In this document: piece by piece, positions 16,434 through 24,730 of the stretch | Layout of the letters: each line of letters opens with the position of its first letter | How positions within the stretch are numbered: the stretch's first letter is position 1 | Source: Lachnospiraceae bacterium | GTDB taxonomy: Bacteria; Bacillota; Clostridia; Lachnospirales; Lachnospiraceae | NCBI GenBank assembly: GCA_024698885.1 | Contig: JAILQQ010000014.1 | Coordinates: 1-39,059 of the forward strand | Length of the DNA stretch: 39,059 bases | Direction of reading: 5' to 3' | The notes under the pieces: generated by a model | What the model was told of the DNA's origin: nothing | Seen by the model: the letters and a program-made list of their open reading frames with translations, nothing else | The model's database searches: none | Program-made: the position numbers and the translations under genes

Positions 16434-17206
16434 AAGATCGCCTCCAATACACCCCCTGCGACAGCAAGAGCCTTGTCCGATACCAGATAGCAGTACTCTT
16501 TCTTCCCGCGGGGGTCAACATCCCCTGATTTCATTCCCTTTGTCACGCTGATACCATCGGCCAAAAGCCCTCTCAGCATCCCCGCGATAGTGGTTTTTAC
16601 CGGTATTTCTCCGACATAACCCACTGTTTCGGATTCTCCTACCATGTCTCCGATCTGACGGATGCCATGAAAGATGCCGTCAGCAGGCGCCCGGATCACC
16701 CGTTCCCCGGCAAATCCGCCGATCAGTCCCGGTATATTGGTATTCGGGAGAGCACTTCCCGTATAAAAGACCCGTCCTAACGTATGGCCTCTCATTGTCT
16801 CCACCACCGCATGGCAGTCCGCCCCGGCGGTGAAGCCCGGACCTACGCCGACCACGACAGGCGCGTCGTCTATCCGGGTGCCGAGGTTGCGTTTGGCTAA
16901 GATCGCGTCCACCTCCGCGTCAGGAGACAGCGCCTTCCGGATCAGGCCTTCCGGGTCGACAAGAACGGGGATGATCCCCTGTTCCATCAAACTTAACGCT
17001 TCCTCATGGTTTTCGGCATACTGCGCGGTCACATCCTCAACCGTCTGCCTCCCGGATATGACAGCCTCGGAGAATGCCACCGTACGCCGTATCGTTGTCG
17101 GCTTTGCGATCTCCGTCATGGCGACCCGCATACCCGCGTGATAAAGCCTGAGCGCTATACCGCTTGCTATGTCTCCGGCTCCCCGTATCAAAACAGTCAA
17201 TGGCAT
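16412..17206 (-). CDS. yqeB: Selenium-dependent molybdenum cofactor maturation protein YqeB
   Basis: This 264-residue protein of the EF2563/YqeB family begins with a Rossmann-like segment (VLIRGAGDIASGIALRL, residues 4-20). It carries the family's conserved VVGVGPGFTAGADCHAVVET and a C-terminal GEIPVKTTIAGMLRGLLADG. The family occurs only with selD and molybdenum hydroxylases, which is why it is linked to loading selenium onto the Mo cofactor. Its biochemical step is unknown. It overlaps yqeC by ten bases and selD by 22 bases, indicating one tightly coupled operon. Confidence 0.92.
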   Translation of the reverse strand: MPLTVLIRGAGDIASGIALRLYHAGMRVAMTEIAKPTTIRRTVAFSEAVISGRQTVEDVTAQYAENHEEALSLMEQGIIPVLVDPEGLIRKALSPDAEVDAILAKRNLGTRIDDAPVVVGVGPGFTAGADCHAVVETMRGHTLGRVFYTGSALPNTNIPGLIGGFAGERVIRAPADGIFHGIRQIGDMVGESETVGYVGEIPVKTTIAGMLRGLLADGISVTKGMKSGDVDPRGKKEYCYLVSDKALAVAGGVLEAILCLSERF

Positions 17207-17898
17207 ATCGTAAACACCCCCTGTCTGAGACTTCCCATGACGGTCAGAAAGGGCAAAAGAGCTGCCAACGCTTCTGCCTGCCTCTTTTCCTCCGCCGATT
17301 CCGCCTTATTGATAAAGATCCGTCCCGCCAGATTCTCTGTCAGGATCACCCGTGCTTCTCCCTCAGGTGTCACTGTGCCCTCAACCGCAGTCTGTGCAAG
17401 CGCCGCCCATATTTCAAAGCGGTGGCAGGCTTCCTTTACCGGTTTTCCGAGGCCGTCCGCCCCGACCACCAGGATCACGGAACGGGAGCCGGAAGGAATG
17501 ACCGGCTCATGCGCCGCATGCGCCTTAAGCGGCAGTCCTTTGGCGCCGTCAGCCTCGACCAGCACATGATCGGCAAGAGCACTAAGCTCTTCAAAAGTTA
17601 CCGCAGGCGCCGTCAGCTTTTCCCCTGTTTCTGTCAGCGTACCGGCACACACGATCCGATGCCCGGAAAGCATGTTTACCAGCTCCTTTTTTCCGCCCGT
17701 TACAAGAGGGTATTCTTCGGGGATCCGAATATGTGTGGACGTACATAATATGACAGAGCCTTCGGCTGAAAGCTCGTTCGCAAGCGCATACATCAGCGTG
17801 GTTTTTCCGCCGCTGCCGATGATCGCGGTGATACCCCTTTCTATTTGCAGTAATGAAGAAATCCGATTTTGCATCCGCCCGTCAAACTTGTTTGTCAA
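17197..17898 (-). CDS. yqeC: Putative selenium-dependent hydroxylase accessory protein YqeC
   Basis: This 233-residue P-loop protein has a Walker A-like motif GSGGKTT at residues 28-34, LVEADGAKGLPLKAH near the middle, and VVGADGLGKPV, all typical of YqeC. The family is restricted to genomes with selenium-type Mo hydroxylases; NTP-dependent cofactor insertion or maturation is presumed. The TTG start at 17898 is chosen because it overlaps the upstream stop codon (TTGA) and has GGAG five bases ahead. An ATG at 17874 would be the alternative but has a weaker site. Confidence 0.9.
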   Translation of the reverse strand: MTNKFDGRMQNRISSLLQIERGITAIIGSGGKTTLMYALANELSAEGSVILCTSTHIRIPEEYPLVTGGKKELVNMLSGHRIVCAGTLTETGEKLTAPAVTFEELSALADHVLVEADGAKGLPLKAHAAHEPVIPSGSRSVILVVGADGLGKPVKEACHRFEIWAALAQTAVEGTVTPEGEARVILTENLAGRIFINKAESAEEKRQAEALAALLPFLTVMGSLRQGVFTICH

Positions 17899-18134
17899 TA
17901 CAGCTCCATATCATATATCCCGGCAAACTCGATCTTTTTGTCAGAAAGCAGTTTTTCAAGCGCTGCCCGGCTTTCTGCGGCGCCGCGCCACGCGATCCCG
18001 CAGTCGGAGGACAGAGCTCTTGGCGCCGGGATCAGTCTGCCTTCGAGCTTTTCCTCCCTGCAGGCCCTTTCCACCGCCATCGCCTCCGCCGTGGTATGAA
18101 ACGTAACGATCACGCAGGGCTTCTTTTCCCTCAT
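17895..18134 (-). CDS. DUF3343 small protein (putative Se/S carrier-like)
   Basis: This 79-residue cytoplasmic protein has the DUF3343 pattern: a beta strand VIVTFHTTAEAMAVE, GRLIPAPRALSSDCGIAWR with one conserved cysteine at about residue 45, and a short C-terminal helix/strand. The family has been named putative Se/S carrier because of gene context, not biochemistry. It is the first gene of the selenium operon, coupled to yqeC by a four-base overlap. One cysteine in a conserved loop would suit selenide or persulfide handling. Confidence 0.82.
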   Translation of the reverse strand: MREKKPCVIVTFHTTAEAMAVERACREEKLEGRLIPAPRALSSDCGIAWRGAAESRAALEKLLSDKKIEFAGIYDMELY

Positions 18135-18196
18135 AACAAACCGCCTCTTTCCGATATCTGTTCAGAATCCTTTACTCTTTCCGATTCTTTCGCTTC

Positions 18197-18225
18197 AGTA
18201 TATCATCATATGTCATCTCCTTCAA
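18197..18225 (-). promoter_or_regulatory. Promoter of the selenium operon
   Basis: On the minus strand TTGAAG (18225-18220), 17 bases and TATACT (18202-18197), about 60 bases before the DUF3343 start codon. Confidence 0.55.
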
Positions 18226-18276
18226 TCAGGTGTCTATCCGGATAAACTCCTTGAACAATATTTATTGAGAAAGCGA

Positions 18277-18305
18277 TTGACAAACCGAATAAAAAGATAT
18301 ATCTT
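18277..18305 (+). promoter_or_regulatory. Promoter for the higA antitoxin gene
   Basis: A perfect TTGACA (18277-18282), 17 bases and TATATC (18300-18305). It stands where a higBA promoter would be, just before the toxin remnant. Confidence 0.6.
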
Positions 18306-18340
18306 TGAAACAGAAGTACTAACGGAGAACAGAATTAAAA

Positions 18341-18376
18341 CGTAATCATTGAAGAAATTGGAGATTATCACTAAGG
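18341..18376 (+). pseudogene. Possible leftover tail of a HigB toxin gene
   Basis: Eleven codons followed by TAA read NVIIEEIGDYH. HigB-type toxins often end in a strand closing with DYH directly before higA. A stop codon lies just upstream in frame, and no toxin body is present between the promoter and this tail. The match is short, so it may be chance. Confidence 0.35.
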
Positions 18377-18387
18377 AGGTGATTTAT

Positions 18388-18690
18388 ATGACAGATTTAA
18401 AACCTATATCACCTGGAGAAATATTACAGAAGGAGTTTCTGAAACCAATGAACGTAACAGCATATAGACTTGCCAAGGAGATACACATTCCCCAGTCAAG
18501 AATCAGTGATATTATAAGCGGTAAGAGAGGAATAACTGCAGACACTGCTATGAGATTTGCAATATATTTTGGAACTACTCCGCAGTTTTGGCTTAACATT
18601 CAAAATCAGTATGATCTCGATATGCTTAAGGTAACAGGTAAGATTGTTGATATGTCAGATATCAGACCTTACCATCTAATGCAAGGGTAA
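18388..18690 (+). CDS. higA: HigA-family antitoxin (XRE-type regulator), orphan
   Basis: This 100-residue helix-turn-helix protein begins with the HigA/VapI signature ISPGEILQKEFLKPMNVTAY. A DNA-recognition helix pair lies near residues 27-60 (LAKEIHIPQSRISDIISGKR), then TADTAMRFAIYFGTTPQFW. The ATG at 18388 has a perfect AAGGAGGTGAT site; an in-frame ATG at 18349 has none. Normally higB lies just upstream, but here only 11 possible codons of it remain, so the antitoxin is probably a solitary regulator or a relic. The gene is clearly AT-richer than its neighbours, a sign of separate origin. Confidence 0.88.
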   Translation: MTDLKPISPGEILQKEFLKPMNVTAYRLAKEIHIPQSRISDIISGKRGITADTAMRFAIYFGTTPQFWLNIQNQYDLDMLKVTGKIVDMSDIRPYHLMQG

Positions 18691-18771
18691 GGAACTGTAG
18701 CGAAAAGTCATAAAACAAAAGAAGATCAATCTCACAAGATATTGATGCTTTTCCAGAAACGGAGGATTAAC

Positions 18772-19605
18772 ATGATGCGGAAAATAAAAATGATACTGGC
18801 AGCAGCAGTCGTCAGCGCGTTTGCTTTAGGCGGCTGCGGTATATTTACGGGCACCGCAGGCGTGGTGGAGGATACGGTGGAGCTTAAGAACTTTGATACG
18901 GTTGATATCGAGGTCAGATCGGTGGATGTTATGCTGACCCGGGGGGATTCCTTTCAGCTTTCATATCGGACGGAGAAGGGGAAAGAACCTGTCATAGAGG
19001 AAAAAGACGGAAGGCTGACGGTCAGACAGCCCAGTAAGCTGCTCTCCCTGTTTTCTTTCCGGTTCGATCTTGAGAAGGATGTTTACACGATCACTGTTCC
19101 CGGGAATTATGATCAGGAGATCAGCCTGAGGGCACAAGCTGCTTCGGGAGATGTGATGATCGACCGGGTGAAGGTATCCGGCGAAGTGGAGGCCCAGTCG
19201 GGCGATGTCCTGTTCAACGATCTGGAGGGCGCGAAGCTTTCGGCACAGACAAAATCCGGCGATATCGGATGCGATAAGGTCAAAATGACAGAGGTGTCCT
19301 TTGAGGCGTCTTCCGGCAATGTTGAGATCCTGCGGCTGTTCACCGATGAGCTTTCCGCAGAGACCTCCTCGGGCGATGTGGAGATAAACAATTCGGAAAT
19401 AAAAAATATCGTATGCGAGTCTTCATCAGGAGATGTCGAGATCGGGCTGCTCGGAGATAAAGATGATTATTCCTGCAGCCTTCATACAAGCTCCGGCCGG
19501 ATCGAAGTGAACGACGAAGAATACGAGGACTCGTATGAAAAGGACGGCGGTGACGGCAGTATCCGGGTGAAGACCTCAAGCGGCGATATTGAAATATCGA
19601 TGTAA
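18772..19605 (+). CDS. Surface lipoprotein with DUF4097 beta-solenoid repeats
   Basis: This 277-residue protein has a lipoprotein signal peptide (basic start, hydrophobic stretch 7-20, lipobox LGGC with Cys22) and then a DUF4097-type repeat region. From about residue 125 the motif SGDVEI or a variant recurs roughly every 18-20 residues (ASGDVMI, QSGDVLF, KSGDIGC, SSGNVEI, SSGDVEI twice, SSGRIEV, SSGDIEI), as expected for a right-handed beta solenoid. It would be anchored outside the cytoplasmic membrane. Its function is unknown; such proteins often occur with envelope-stress systems, but none is present here. The ATG at 18772 has CGGAGG before it. Confidence 0.85.
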   Translation: MMRKIKMILAAAVVSAFALGGCGIFTGTAGVVEDTVELKNFDTVDIEVRSVDVMLTRGDSFQLSYRTEKGKEPVIEEKDGRLTVRQPSKLLSLFSFRFDLEKDVYTITVPGNYDQEISLRAQAASGDVMIDRVKVSGEVEAQSGDVLFNDLEGAKLSAQTKSGDIGCDKVKMTEVSFEASSGNVEILRLFTDELSAETSSGDVEINNSEIKNIVCESSSGDVEIGLLGDKDDYSCSLHTSSGRIEVNDEEYEDSYEKDGGDGSIRVKTSSGDIEISM

Positions 19606-19611
19606 CTGTTC

Positions 19612-20607
19612 CTATCTTTCCTCGCGGAAATAATTGGTCCCCAGACTCTTCGGCGGCTGATTTTCCCTCTTATTTCTCATGCTCGTTATGATCAGCACGA
19701 TCAGCGTGACGATATAGGGAAGCATTTTATACAGCTCCTTCAGCTCCATGTGATTCATGCCCGTGGGCAGATAGAGATATAAAATATAGAGGCCGCCGAA
19801 CAGAACGGAGGAGAATATCCCCAGATCGGGCTTCCATATCGTGAAGATGACCAGAGCAATGGCAAGCCAGCCCCTGTCTCCGAAGGCATCGTTCGACCAG
19901 ACGCCGCAGGCGTAATCCATCACATAATACAGGCCGCCAAGCCCGGCGATCATACAGCCGAGACAGGTGGAAAGATATTTATATTTTGTCACATTGATGC
20001 CGGCGGCATCAGCCGTGGCGGGACTTTCTCCGACGGCGCGCAGATGGAGGCCGGTTCTGGTATGCTTAAAGACAAAGGCGGTATACAGGGAGATGATGAT
20101 CGCTGCGTATGCCAGAAAACCATAGGACAGGAATATCTTGCCAAACCAGCCGAGAGACCGGGCAAACGGCAGGGATCTGCTGAAGTAGTAGGAGGTCCCG
20201 GACAAAGCGATGGACGGCACATCCGCCCCGGAGAGCTTGATCAGGGATCCGCCAAAAAAATTGCCGAAGCCGATACCGAAGGTGGTCATGGCTAAACCCG
20301 TCACGTTTTGATTTGACCGCAGGTTAACCGTCAGAAAACTGTACAAAAGCCCCATGAACAAGGATCCGAGCAGGGAGCAGGTAAGCGGGATGATGACCGC
20401 AAGGAACGGGTTCAAGTCCGCTCCGGCTTGACTTTGCTCATAAAAGAACGCCCCGATCACGCCGCAGATCCCGCCTACATACATGACACCGGGAATACCC
20501 AGATTCAGGTTTCCGGATTTTTCCGTTATGGTTTCACCGCAACTCCCATACATTAACGGGATCCCCTGCTGTATCGCCCGCGGGATAAATGCTGCCAGAT
20601 CTATCAT
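19612..20607 (-). CDS. ABC transporter permease, nucleoside/BMP type (second permease)
   Basis: This 331-residue membrane protein of the branched-chain/sugar permease superfamily resembles B. subtilis NupQ and similar BMP-family permeases. It begins with the family-typical IPLMYGSCGETITEKSGNLNLGIPG and contains several hydrophobic segments. AVGESPATADAAGINVTKYKY is the cytoplasmic coupling loop that contacts the ATPase. It is the last gene of a four-gene importer operon, 58 bases after the first permease. Its stop lies 6 bases from the convergent lipoprotein gene. The purine-rich neighbourhood suggests nucleoside or nucleobase import. Confidence 0.92.
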   Translation of the reverse strand: MIDLAAFIPRAIQQGIPLMYGSCGETITEKSGNLNLGIPGVMYVGGICGVIGAFFYEQSQAGADLNPFLAVIIPLTCSLLGSLFMGLLYSFLTVNLRSNQNVTGLAMTTFGIGFGNFFGGSLIKLSGADVPSIALSGTSYYFSRSLPFARSLGWFGKIFLSYGFLAYAAIIISLYTAFVFKHTRTGLHLRAVGESPATADAAGINVTKYKYLSTCLGCMIAGLGGLYYVMDYACGVWSNDAFGDRGWLAIALVIFTIWKPDLGIFSSVLFGGLYILYLYLPTGMNHMELKELYKMLPYIVTLIVLIITSMRNKRENQPPKSLGTNYFREER

Positions 20608-20665
20608 TTTTCTTTACTTCCTTTCCACCCTGTTCATGATGATCCAACCAGATTTCCTGACCGGA

Positions 20666-21760
20666 TCAGTTCTTTTTCTCAGACGTAAATACGATCCTGT
20701 ATCTTAAAAAGAATTCACAGCCGATAATGAAAAACAGGAGAATTCCTGTCAGAATATCCGCAAAGGACTGATTCAGACCGAAGGCTGTCGAAATCTCGCC
20801 GGCTCCCCTGTCCATGAGGATGATCAGAAAGCTTGTCCCGATCATGGCAACAGGATTGAATTTCGCAAGCCAGGAAACCATAACGCCCGTAAAGCCCTGT
20901 CCGTCGGCGATCGTAGTCGTGATGGTATGATTGATCCCGGCTACCAGCAGTAAGCCTGCGATCCCGCAGATCGCGCCGGAGAGAAGCATGGTCCGTATAA
21001 TGACCTTTTCCACCTTTATGCCTACATAGACCGCCGTATTCCTGCTTTCTCCCACTACGGATATTTCGTATCCCTGTTTGGTATATTTGAGATAAATATA
21101 AATGAAGGCTGTCATCAGCACGGCGACGATGATGGGAAGCAGATATTTATTCCCCACATTCGGAAGCCACCCCGCCGAAGAATTCTGATTGATGATCCCG
21201 ATCTTGCCGGATCCCTTGGGAACCTCCCATACGATGGTATAATAGGCCACTAACTGAATAGCGATATAGTTCATCATTAACGTTGACAGCGTTTCATTTG
21301 TATTCCACTTTGCCTTGATCACAGCAGGGATCAGACCCCAGACAGCACCTGCCGCGACCGAAGCCACGACCATGATCGGGATCAGAAGAACCTGCGGCAG
21401 GGAATCCCCGATGCAGATCATACAGGCGGCAGCGGCAAGTCCTCCGATCAGCACCTGTCCTTCTCCCCCGATATTCCAGAACTGCATCTTAAACGCCGGG
21501 GTCAGGGCCAGGGATATGATCAGCAGAATAGAGACGTTCTGCAGCGTGATCCATGTTTTTCGCGCGGAGCCGAAGGCACCCTGAAAGATCGTTTTGTATA
21601 TTTCGATCGGATCGTCACCGGTAAAAACAGTCGTGATCACCGCGCAGATGATCAGGGCGGCAATGATCGCGCCGGCTCTGATCAGCAAGGCCTTGGATGT
21701 CGGGATATAGTCGATCCTTACAATATGAAAGAGAGGCTTTTTCGGTGAATTGTTTTCCAT
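20666..21760 (-). CDS. ABC transporter permease, nucleoside/BMP type (first permease)
   Basis: This 364-residue integral membrane protein of the NupP-like type has an N-terminal cytoplasmic stretch of about 28 residues, TM segments from residue 30, and a conserved FWNIGGEGQVLIGGLAA motif. The coupling loop is VVGESRNTAVYVGIKVEKV. The start codon overlaps the ATPase stop by one base (TAATG). It forms a heterodimeric channel with the 19612-20607 product. Confidence 0.92.
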   Translation of the reverse strand: MENNSPKKPLFHIVRIDYIPTSKALLIRAGAIIAALIICAVITTVFTGDDPIEIYKTIFQGAFGSARKTWITLQNVSILLIISLALTPAFKMQFWNIGGEGQVLIGGLAAAACMICIGDSLPQVLLIPIMVVASVAAGAVWGLIPAVIKAKWNTNETLSTLMMNYIAIQLVAYYTIVWEVPKGSGKIGIINQNSSAGWLPNVGNKYLLPIIVAVLMTAFIYIYLKYTKQGYEISVVGESRNTAVYVGIKVEKVIIRTMLLSGAICGIAGLLLVAGINHTITTTIADGQGFTGVMVSWLAKFNPVAMIGTSFLIILMDRGAGEISTAFGLNQSFADILTGILLFFIIGCEFFLRYRIVFTSEKKN

Positions 21761-23280
21761 TATGCCGCACCCCCTTTCTTTGTCATCAGCAAACCTACCG
21801 TATTCTTATCCGTGGAACGCGCATCCACGATCCCCGATAATTCCCCGTCGCACAGCACGAGGATCCTGTCGGAAAGCTGCAGTAAAACGTCGAGATCCTC
21901 GCCCACGTATATGACCGCCGTACCGGCTTCCTTCTGGCCGTTTAAGAGGTCGTAGATCACGTAGGAGGAATTGATATCCAGGCCCCTTACCGCGTACGCT
22001 GTCATCAGCACGCCGGGATGGGAGGCTATTTCACGCCCTAACAGCACCTTCTGTACATTTCCGCCGCTCAGTCTCCTGACCGGGGTACTGATGCCCGGGG
22101 TATCGACGGAAAGCTCTGCTACAACAGATTCCGCCAAAGCCTTAGGGGATTTTCTGTCTGTAAATATCCGGGATTTTCCGGACCGGTAGCTTCTGAGCAT
22201 CATGTTGTCCGCAATATCCATATTGCCCACAAGGCCCATTCCCAGTCGGTCCTCCGGCACGAAGGCAAGGGAAACGCCCAGATGGTTTATGTCTTCCGGA
22301 TCTTTTCCGACCAGATTTACCTTTTCCTTTCCGTCTTCGCAGTACCAGATCGTACCTGCTTCCGTTTTGCAGAGTCCGGCTATGGATTCTAAAAGCTCCT
22401 TCTGTCCGCAGCCGGAAATCCCGGCGATCCCCAGGATTTCTCCCGCATTGGCCGTAAATGAGACATTATTGAGCTTACAGACCCCTGTCGCATCCTTTAC
22501 GGTCAGGTTCTCCACGATGATCCGGGGCTTTACATTGACCGGTGCCTTTCTCTCGATGTTCAGGGTTACCTGTCTGCCTACCATCATATTCGTCATCTGC
22601 TGTTCATCGCTCTCTGCGGTGATCATCTCTCCGATGAATTCCCCCTTGCGGAGAATGGCGACACGGTCCGAGATGGCCTTTACTTCATGAAGCTTATGCG
22701 TGATGATGACGATCGACTTGCCGTCTGCCTTCATGTTCCGCATGACGTTAAACAGCTTCTCTGTTTCCTGGGGTGTCAGAACGGCCGTAGGCTCGTCAAG
22801 GATCAGAATATCCGCGCCCCGGTAGAGCACCTTGACGATCTCGATCGTCTGCTTTTCCGAAACCGACATATCATAGATCTTCTTGCGCAGGTCAACTTCG
22901 AAGCCGTATCTGTCACAGATATCCTTTATTTTCTTTTCCGCTTCCTTCAGATTCAGCTTCCCTTCAAGCCCCAGCACGATGTTTTCCGCGACGGACAGCA
23001 CATCGACCAGCATGAAGTGCTGATGGACCATACCGATCCCCAGATCATAAGCCTGCCTGGGGGAAGCGATATGCACGGGCTTTTCATCAAAATAGATCTC
23101 TCCCGCATCCGGATAGTAGATACCCGCGAGCATATTCATCAGGGTAGTCTTGCCGCTTCCGTTTTCTCCCAGAAGAGACAGTATCTCCCCCCTTTTGATA
23201 TCCAGGTTTACGTTTATATTTGCTTTTGTTGAACCGAAGGCTTTGGACACGCCCCTGAATGAAACTGCTGTATTGCTCAT
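21760..23280 (-). CDS. ABC transporter ATPase, double nucleotide-binding domain (nucleoside type)
   Basis: This 506-residue cytoplasmic protein has two ATPase domains in tandem. The first has Walker A GENGSGKTT (38-46), Walker B ILILDEPTAVL and a modified signature SVSEKQ. The second has a degenerate Walker A (GISGCGQKE), an intact LSGGNVQKV signature and a Walker B region LMTAYAVRGLD lacking the usual catalytic Glu. This asymmetry is normal for NupO/RbsA/MglA-type proteins, in which one site does most hydrolysis. It follows the binding-protein gene after a hairpin that probably lowers its expression. Confidence 0.94.
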   Translation of the reverse strand: MSNTAVSFRGVSKAFGSTKANINVNLDIKRGEILSLLGENGSGKTTLMNMLAGIYYPDAGEIYFDEKPVHIASPRQAYDLGIGMVHQHFMLVDVLSVAENIVLGLEGKLNLKEAEKKIKDICDRYGFEVDLRKKIYDMSVSEKQTIEIVKVLYRGADILILDEPTAVLTPQETEKLFNVMRNMKADGKSIVIITHKLHEVKAISDRVAILRKGEFIGEMITAESDEQQMTNMMVGRQVTLNIERKAPVNVKPRIIVENLTVKDATGVCKLNNVSFTANAGEILGIAGISGCGQKELLESIAGLCKTEAGTIWYCEDGKEKVNLVGKDPEDINHLGVSLAFVPEDRLGMGLVGNMDIADNMMLRSYRSGKSRIFTDRKSPKALAESVVAELSVDTPGISTPVRRLSGGNVQKVLLGREIASHPGVLMTAYAVRGLDINSSYVIYDLLNGQKEAGTAVIYVGEDLDVLLQLSDRILVLCDGELSGIVDARSTDKNTVGLLMTKKGGAA

Positions 23281-23305
23281 TTATGCCGCTTAAGCTCCTC
23301 TTTTT

Positions 23306-23334
23306 TCAGAAAAAGGGGCGGCAAAGGCCGCCCC
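23306..23334 (-). terminator. Intercistronic GC-rich hairpin (partial terminator)
   Basis: An 8-bp all-GC stem (23315-23322 with 23327-23334, loop AAAG) is followed on the minus strand by TTTTTCTG. It lies between the binding-protein and ATPase genes. This position is common for partial terminators or mRNA-stabilising hairpins that keep the binding protein in excess. Confidence 0.7.
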
Positions 23335-23344
23335 GTATAGTTTT

Positions 23345-24604
23345 TTAATATGCGGTATCAAGAAGGGTAATTCCGTCGATCTGCAGATCAAAGAACGGCG
23401 CAGAACGGAAATCCTTGCCGGATTCATCAAAATATCCGTCATGGATCACTTCATGATCGGGCGTGTAATCAGGATCCGTATCCACATCCGCCTCATAGCT
23501 GGTCAGCTCCTTGCCGTCAACCGTAAAGGTCTTTGTATCAAATACATGGAGCGTACCTGCTTCGAGCTCTTCCTTCGCCTTTGCAACGGCTTCTTCCGTT
23601 CCCTCTGCGGTCGCTTTGGCGCCGAAGCTTGTAAGCTCAACGCTTCCCGTAGACAGATCACCGGTATAGTCCGTTTCGATGGGCTCGTTCTTTTCTACGC
23701 ATTCAATGATATGCTTGAAATAGGGCGTCCAGTTGATCCTCGAGGATACGATAAATGTGTTCGGACATGCGCTTTCCGTAGATCCGTTATAGGAAACATC
23801 CGGAACGCCTGCCGTCTCACAGGCTGTGGGAGCTCCCATGGAGTCGGCGTGCTGTGAGATCAGGACGCAGCCATCCTGGATCAGAGTATTGGCGCCTTCC
23901 TTTTCGGCGGTCTCATCATACCAGGATCCGGTAAAGGTAACCTCCATCGTTACGGAAGGGCATACCGACCTGGCCCCCAGGAAGAATGACGTATAACCGG
24001 AAATAACCTCTGCATAGGTATATGCACCGATGTATCCCATCTTTGCTTCTTCGGGAGTGATCTCGCCCGCGTCGATCATCTCGTTCAGCTTTAAGCCCGC
24101 GGCGATACCCGCAAGATAACGGCCCTGAAAGATCGTGGCAAATGCATTGTGATAGTTGTCTAAGCCCTCGGTATGCGCCTTGGTACCGGTCGCGTGACAG
24201 AACTGTATGTCAGGATATTCCTTTGCGGCCTCGATCATATAGTCCTCATGACCGAAGGAATCGGCAAATACGATATTGCAGCCGCTGTCGGCCAGCTCGC
24301 ATGCCGCGTCATAGCATTCCTGCCCCTCGGGGATCCCCGTCTTTAACACATATTCCACGCCCGCCGCCTCACAGGCTTCCTTTGCGGCATTGATGAAGTT
24401 CAGGTCATACGTGGAATTCTCATCGTGCAGGAAGATAAATCCTACCTTCACATCGGAAGCTGCCGCAGAATCTGCTGTTTCTTCCGTCGCTGCTCCCGCT
24501 GCTCCCGTTGCCGCAGCACCGCCACCGCCGCAGGCCGTTAACGACAGTGCCATTGAAGCAGTTATTGCGAGTGCAATAAGCTTTTTCATCTTTTTCATAA
24601 CCAT
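23345..24604 (-). CDS. BMP-family substrate-binding lipoprotein of the ABC importer
   Basis: This 419-residue lipoprotein has a basic start and a hydrophobic stretch, then lipobox LTAC with Cys25 and a low-complexity Gly/Ala linker. The BMP/PnrA-like binding domain opens with VKVGFIFLHDENSTYDLNF and contains GTKAHTEGLDNYHNAFATIFQGRYLAG, typical of purine-nucleoside binding proteins. ISQHADSMGAPTACE matches the CVISQHADS-type motif of the family. Purine nucleoside or base binding is inferred from family and context. The start at 24604 (alternative 24598) is supported by AAGGAG eight bases ahead, the same spacing as in the leader peptide upstream. Confidence 0.92.
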   Translation of the reverse strand: MVMKKMKKLIALAITASMALSLTACGGGGAAATGAAGAATEETADSAAASDVKVGFIFLHDENSTYDLNFINAAKEACEAAGVEYVLKTGIPEGQECYDAACELADSGCNIVFADSFGHEDYMIEAAKEYPDIQFCHATGTKAHTEGLDNYHNAFATIFQGRYLAGIAAGLKLNEMIDAGEITPEEAKMGYIGAYTYAEVISGYTSFFLGARSVCPSVTMEVTFTGSWYDETAEKEGANTLIQDGCVLISQHADSMGAPTACETAGVPDVSYNGSTESACPNTFIVSSRINWTPYFKHIIECVEKNEPIETDYTGDLSTGSVELTSFGAKATAEGTEEAVAKAKEELEAGTLHVFDTKTFTVDGKELTSYEADVDTDPDYTPDHEVIHDGYFDESGKDFRSAPFFDLQIDGITLLDTAY

Positions 24605-24661
24605 CTCCCTTTCTCCTTTCCTTGTGCTCCTGTTGATCTGCTGCCACATATGGCAGTTCCT

Positions 24662-24701
24662 AAAAAAAAATGGCGTAGTAAAACAATCCCTCTACGCCAT
24701 T
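24662..24701 (-). terminator. Intrinsic terminator in the leader of the importer operon (attenuator candidate)
   Basis: On the minus strand a 10-bp stem (24701-24692 with 24678-24669) is followed by nine consecutive T. It lies 129 bases past the dihydropyrimidinase stop and 58 bases before the binding-protein start, with no room for a promoter after it. It therefore either ends the upstream operon or acts as an attenuator for the importer operon. A second small hairpin (24641-24656) follows. Confidence 0.8.
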
Positions 24702-24730
24702 GCAAGAATAACCATAAATAATGATACCAT
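24692..24730 (-). CDS. Candidate 12-residue leader peptide overlapping the terminator
   Basis: An ATG at 24730 with AAAGGAG eight bases ahead opens a frame reading MVSLFMVILAMA and stop (TAG). The stop codon lies in the 5' arm of the terminator stem, the layout expected if ribosome position decides whether the terminator forms. The ribosome-site block (24727-24747) is almost identical to that of the downstream binding-protein gene (24601-24621). The peptide is hydrophobic and shows no run of one regulatory amino acid. Expression is not proven. Confidence 0.4.
   Translation of the reverse strand: MVSLFMVILAMA

Noticed and set aside
18685..18705. AGGAACTG-like bases after higA (and again near 24650) as further copies of the flanking repeat
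   Set aside because: Only 8-11 bases agree and the similarity stops at once, so chance is adequate.
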